Part shown: in pieces, positions 5,963-8,327 of the stretch | Position numbering within the stretch: the first letter of the stretch is position 1 | Layout of the letters: each line of letters begins with the position of its first letter | Assembly: GCA_003818675.1 (NCBI GenBank) | Contig: RPPD01000075.1 | Location: forward strand, 1-8,327 | Source of the DNA: Spirochaetaceae bacterium | GTDB taxonomy: Bacteria > Spirochaetota > Spirochaetia > SZUA-6 > RPPD01 | Length of the DNA stretch: 8,327 bases | Direction of reading: 5' to 3' | Translations under genes and position numbers: made by a program | Notes under the pieces: model-generated | Databases searched by the model: none | Told to the model about the DNA's origin: nothing | What the model saw: the letters and a program-made list of their open reading frames with translations, nothing else

Positions 5963-6733
5963 ATGCTCGAAAAACGCGTAATAGTCTGTCTCGATGTAAA
6001 GGACGGCCGGACCACCAAAGGTGTAAAGTTCAAGGAGAACATAGACATCGGCGATCCCGTGACCATGGCCAGGTTCTATTACGAAGAGGGTGTGGATGAG
6101 CTGGTTTTTTACGATATTACAGCTTCGGCCGAGAAGCGCGGGATCATGATCGATGTCGTGGCGCGCGTGGCCGAGCAGATATTCATCCCGTTTTCCGTAG
6201 GTGGCGGCATAGGCTCAGTACGGGAAATGCGCGCGGTGCTTCTGGCAGGCGCTGAAAAGGTAAGTGTGAACTCGCAGGCTGTGCAGAATCCCGGCATAAT
6301 TGAGGAGGGAGCGTCCCTTTTCGGCCGCCAGTGCATAGTACTCGGGATGGACGCGCTTACCGATCCGGAAATGCCGTCGGGATACCGGGTGGTCATAGAC
6401 GGCGGACGGAGAAAAACCGGCCTGGACGCCCTGGAATGGGTACTCAAGGCGGAGAAACTGGGCGCCGGTGAAATAGTCCTCAATTCAATCGATGCTGACG
6501 GTACTAAAAACGGCTATGAGTGCAGGCTCACCAGGATGATCTCCGAGGCTGTACAGATCCCGGTAGTGGCTTCGGGTGGGGCAGGAACCCCTGAACACCT
6601 GTTCCAGGTGTTTGCAAATGCCAGCGCGGATGCCGCGCTTGTGGCTTCCATGGTACATTTCGGCACATACTCGATACGGACCATCAAGGAATATCTCGCA
6701 GAGCGGGGAATACCGGTCAGAATGGATTTCTGA
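5963..6733 (+). CDS. hisF: Imidazole glycerol phosphate synthase, cyclase subunit
   Basis: HisF is the (beta/alpha)8 partner of HisH, converting PRFAR plus ammonia to imidazole glycerol phosphate and AICAR. The 256-residue length is standard. Catalytic aspartates D11 (CLDVKDGR) and D130 (GMDA) fall at exactly the positions known from Thermotoga maritima. Phosphate-binding glycine motifs are VGGGI (79-83) and SGGAG (204-208). The ammonia gate at the barrel base is also present: R5, E46 and K99, with E170 the likely fourth member. The region [13 protein letters not shown] and the LNSIDADGT motif (173-181) match a common HisF variant, not the LTSMD form. Together with HisH immediately upstream this argues for a working glutamine-dependent synthase, not a HisF-like enzyme of acetamidino-sugar synthesis, for which no WbpG/PseA-like partner is present. 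The ribosome-binding site AAGGA (5950-5954) lies eight bases before the ATG. No other his gene is in view. Confidence 0.97.
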   Translation: MLEKRVIVCLDVKDGRTTKGVKFKENIDIGDPVTMARFYYEEGVDELVFYDITASAEKRGIMIDVVARVAEQIFIPFSVGGGIGSVREMRAVLLAGAEKVSVNSQAVQNPGIIEEGASLFGRQCIVLGMDALTDPEMPSGYRVVIDGGRRKTGLDALEWVLKAEKLGAGEIVLNSIDADGTKNGYECRLTRMISEAVQIPVVASGGAGTPEHLFQVFANASADAALVASMVHFGTYSIRTIKEYLAERGIPVRMDF

Positions 6734-6776
6734 AGAGTTTCCTGGATTTAAAATCCCCAGCTAAATAGTTTCCTAG

Positions 6777-6805
6777 TTGTAATTTCCATTCGCTTCTAAT
6801 AGAAT
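6777..6805 (+). promoter_or_regulatory. Candidate sigma-70 promoter for the HDOD gene
   Basis: TTGTAA (6777-6782, four of six) is followed by a 17-base spacer and TAGAAT (6800-6805, five of six). It lies in the 117-base AT-rich gap after hisF, which suggests the HDOD gene is its own transcription unit with a leader of about 40 bases. No rho-independent terminator closes the hisF transcript: the only hairpin there (GGATT-TAA-AATCC, 6753-6765) has no T run, so read-through remains possible. Confidence 0.45.
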
Positions 6806-6821
6806 GGATGAAGTACCATTC
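6786..6821. repeat. CCATTC / GAATGG / CCATTC half-site triplet over the HDOD promoter
   Basis: CCATTC occurs at 6786-6791 and 6816-6821, exactly 30 bases apart, and its exact inverse GAATGG lies between them at 6802-6807, overlapping the candidate -10 box (6800-6805). The centre copy can pair with either flank (10-base and 8-base gaps). This could be an operator with three half-sites. It is short enough that chance cannot be excluded. Confidence 0.35.
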
Positions 6822-6836
6822 AAGTATCGATGTTTC

Positions 6837-6853
6837 AAGGAGAAGCAGAGGTG
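6837..6853 (+). promoter_or_regulatory. Ribosome-binding site selecting GTG 6851 for the HDOD gene
   Basis: AAGGAG at 6837-6842 lies eight bases before GTG at 6851. An in-frame ATG at 6830 would add seven residues (MFQGEAE) but has only a weak upstream purine stretch, and its own codons would contain the AAGGAG. GTG is therefore preferred. Confidence 0.7.
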
Positions 6854-8327
6854 AGAACTCTACCTGAAGTTGATGTCGACAAGGTCCGCCGGGCACTCCA
6901 TACCGCAGTTCCCCTGGTCATAAAGCTGTTTTCCATTCCCCACGAGACAGAGCTCTACATTGAACGGATCCTGGAGGCTTTTCTCATTGAACTTGGCCAG
7001 GAAAAACTGAAAGACCGTCTTGCCTACTGCATGCGTGAAATTGCGCTTAATGCACAGAAGGCCAATACCAAGAGGGTATTCTTCAATGAAAAGGGCCTGG
7101 ACATCAACAACAAGGATGATTACGAATCCGGAATGAAGAATTTCAAGGAAGAAACCCTTGAGAACATCAATTTCTTTTTGCAAAAGCAGAAAGAGCACGG
7201 ATTCTATGTAAAAATAGTCTTCCAGAAGCAGGGAAACAACTTCATACTTTCAGTCAGAAACAATGTAGAGATTACCAAGACAGAGCAGATACGTGTTTTT
7301 GACCGTATAGCGCGAGCAAGGGCATTCAACAGCGTTGAGGACGCACCAGCCACTCTCATTGACAATTCAGAAGGAGCTGGTCTTGGAATCATAATTATCA
7401 TGCTTATGCTAAAAAAAATAGGCCTCACGGATGACTGCTTTGACCTGGATTTCAAGGATGGAGAGACTGTCGCCACGCTTGCCATACCCTTCTCAGAGAT
7501 TCATTTGGAGAAACTGGATCTGCTTATAGAAGAGTTCGGCAAGGAAATAGACGCTCTGCCCCAGTTCCCTGAGAACATTGTCCATCTGCAGAAACTTATC
7601 TCGGATCCCAATACCGATATTTCGGATATAGCCCGTCAGATAAGCATAGATCCGTCTCTGACCGCAGACCTCCTGAAACTGGTCAACTCAGCCCAGTTCA
7701 TGCTCCCAAAGAAGGTGGACAACATCGTGGAAGCGGTCAAGCTGGTGGGTTTGCGCACGCTTAAGAATTTGCTTTATTCCTATGGAACCCAGAAAATATT
7801 CTTCCGCAAGTTTTCAGAAATCAAGTGGCTCTGGGACCACAGCTACAGGACTGCTTTCTATGCCTATACCCTGGCCAAGAACTTCAAACGCAAGAAAGAC
7901 ATACTTGATGATGCATATGTTGGTGGCATACTTCATGACCTTGGACAGATAGTTTTCACTTCAATCCACCCGCACCTCATAGACAAAATCCAGAACTTCT
8001 GCAAGGTCAAGAGCATTCCAACGGGCATGTTCGAACGGCTTTCAAGTGGTTTAAACCACGCAGACGTGGGTGCGCGCATGGCGGAAAAGTGGAATTTTCC
8101 CAGGCAGCTGGTGGCTGCAATCAGGTATCATCACGAGCCCCTGCTCGTGGACGCGGAATTCAAGGACATAGTCAATACCGTATATTTTGCCAATTGCCTG
8201 GCCAATCTTGAGGAAAAAAAGATCAATTACGACCAGATTGAGCCATATGTTCTGCGGGACTTCGGAATTGAGGATGAAGCCCATTGTACCGCAATTCTGG
8301 ATCGCCTGCGCACGGCATTTGTCCAAA
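6851..8327 (+). CDS. HDOD-domain signalling protein with N-terminal histidine-kinase-like ATPase module (runs off right edge)
   Basis: From GTG 6851, 492 complete codons are open to the window edge. Residues of about 55-215 resemble a GHKL/histidine-kinase ATPase fold: an N-box-like segment REIALNAQKAN (E63, N67) and a G2-like loop E-G-A-G-L-G (174-179) followed by a hydrophobic helix. The G1 position reads SVRNNVEIT (N137, N138) where active ATPases have D-x-G. There is no phospho-acceptor His box. From about residue 236 (LPQFPENI) an HDOD domain follows, with the typical DPSLTADLLKLVNS and AVKLVGLRTLKNLL helices, an intact H362-D363 pair in ILHDLG, and H427-H428 in RYHHEP. HDOD proteins are signalling relatives of HD-GYP phosphodiesterases, usually without proven catalysis. 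No signal peptide or membrane span is seen, so the protein is probably cytoplasmic. It most resembles, from memory, spirochaete HDOD proteins. The role is unknown; what lies beyond the edge could include an output domain. Confidence 0.88.
   Translation, partial: MRTLPEVDVDKVRRALHTAVPLVIKLFSIPHETELYIERILEAFLIELGQEKLKDRLAYCMREIALNAQKANTKRVFFNEKGLDINNKDDYESGMKNFKEETLENINFFLQKQKEHGFYVKIVFQKQGNNFILSVRNNVEITKTEQIRVFDRIARARAFNSVEDAPATLIDNSEGAGLGIIIIMLMLKKIGLTDDCFDLDFKDGETVATLAIPFSEIHLEKLDLLIEEFGKEIDALPQFPENIVHLQKLISDPNTDISDIARQISIDPSLTADLLKLVNSAQFMLPKKVDNIVEAVKLVGLRTLKNLLYSYGTQKIFFRKFSEIKWLWDHSYRTAFYAYTLAKNFKRKKDILDDAYVGGILHDLGQIVFTSIHPHLIDKIQNFCKVKSIPTGMFERLSSGLNHADVGARMAEKWNFPRQLVAAIRYHHEPLLVDAEFKDIVNTVYFANCLANLEEKKINYDQIEPYVLRDFGIEDEAHCTAILDRLRTAFVQ

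Noticed and set aside
6750..6768. Rho-independent terminator after hisF
   Set aside because: The GGATT-TAA-AATCC stem is only 5 bp, AT-rich, and is followed by CCAGCTAAATAG and not a T run.
8051..8326. Minus-strand frame at the right edge
   Set aside because: It is antisense to the conserved HDOD region (RYHHEP and surrounding residues) and is a shadow frame.

Overview
The window reads like a chromosomal segment of a spirochaete, probably treponeme-related, with roughly balanced base composition. The evidence for this is indirect. There is a long eukaryote-like (type 2) isoleucyl-tRNA synthetase, and a putative lipoprotein with a relaxed lipobox (F-S-G-C) directly behind it. At the right edge is a large HDOD protein with a degenerate histidine-kinase-type ATPase module at its N-terminus, an arrangement I associate with spirochaetes. 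No rRNA, tRNA, CRISPR array, insertion sequence, phage gene or complete rho-independent terminator was seen.

Layout. Bases 1-273 (minus strand) hold the start of a secreted protein that runs off the left edge. It faces away from everything else and has a near-consensus sigma-70 promoter at 348-376. From 408 all genes are on the plus strand: an inositol-monophosphatase family enzyme (408-1208); ileS (1281-4439, starting at a TTG, not further upstream); a predicted lipoprotein (4450-5340); hisH (5337-5945); hisF (5963-6733); then, after a 117-base AT-rich gap with its own candidate promoter, an HDOD regulator (6851 to the right edge). The intergenic gaps are 134, 72, 10, -4, 17 and 117 bases, so no gene-free stretch exceeds 300 bases.

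How the genes fit together. ileS, the lipoprotein gene, hisH and hisF are packed tightly enough to be one transcript. The lipoprotein and hisH overlap by ATGA, and hisH-hisF encode the two subunits of imidazole glycerol phosphate synthase with every catalytic and ammonia-gate residue I can check in place. An amino-acid-loading enzyme and one step of histidine synthesis are thus linked to a cell-envelope lipoprotein. Nothing else of the histidine pathway is visible here. The IMPase may be co-transcribed with ileS or separate, since a promoter candidate lies between them.

Most notable observations: a hairpin that appears to close the gap between a strong but distant Shine-Dalgarno and the IMPase start codon; the ileS-lipoprotein neighbourhood, which recalls Tp0452-Tp0453 of Treponema pallidum; a T9 homopolymer inside the lipoprotein signal peptide; the HDOD protein's ATPase-like module lacking its usual D-x-G motif; and a three-copy CCATTC/GAATGG pattern across the HDOD promoter. 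I found no clear evidence of a wholly new multi-gene system.
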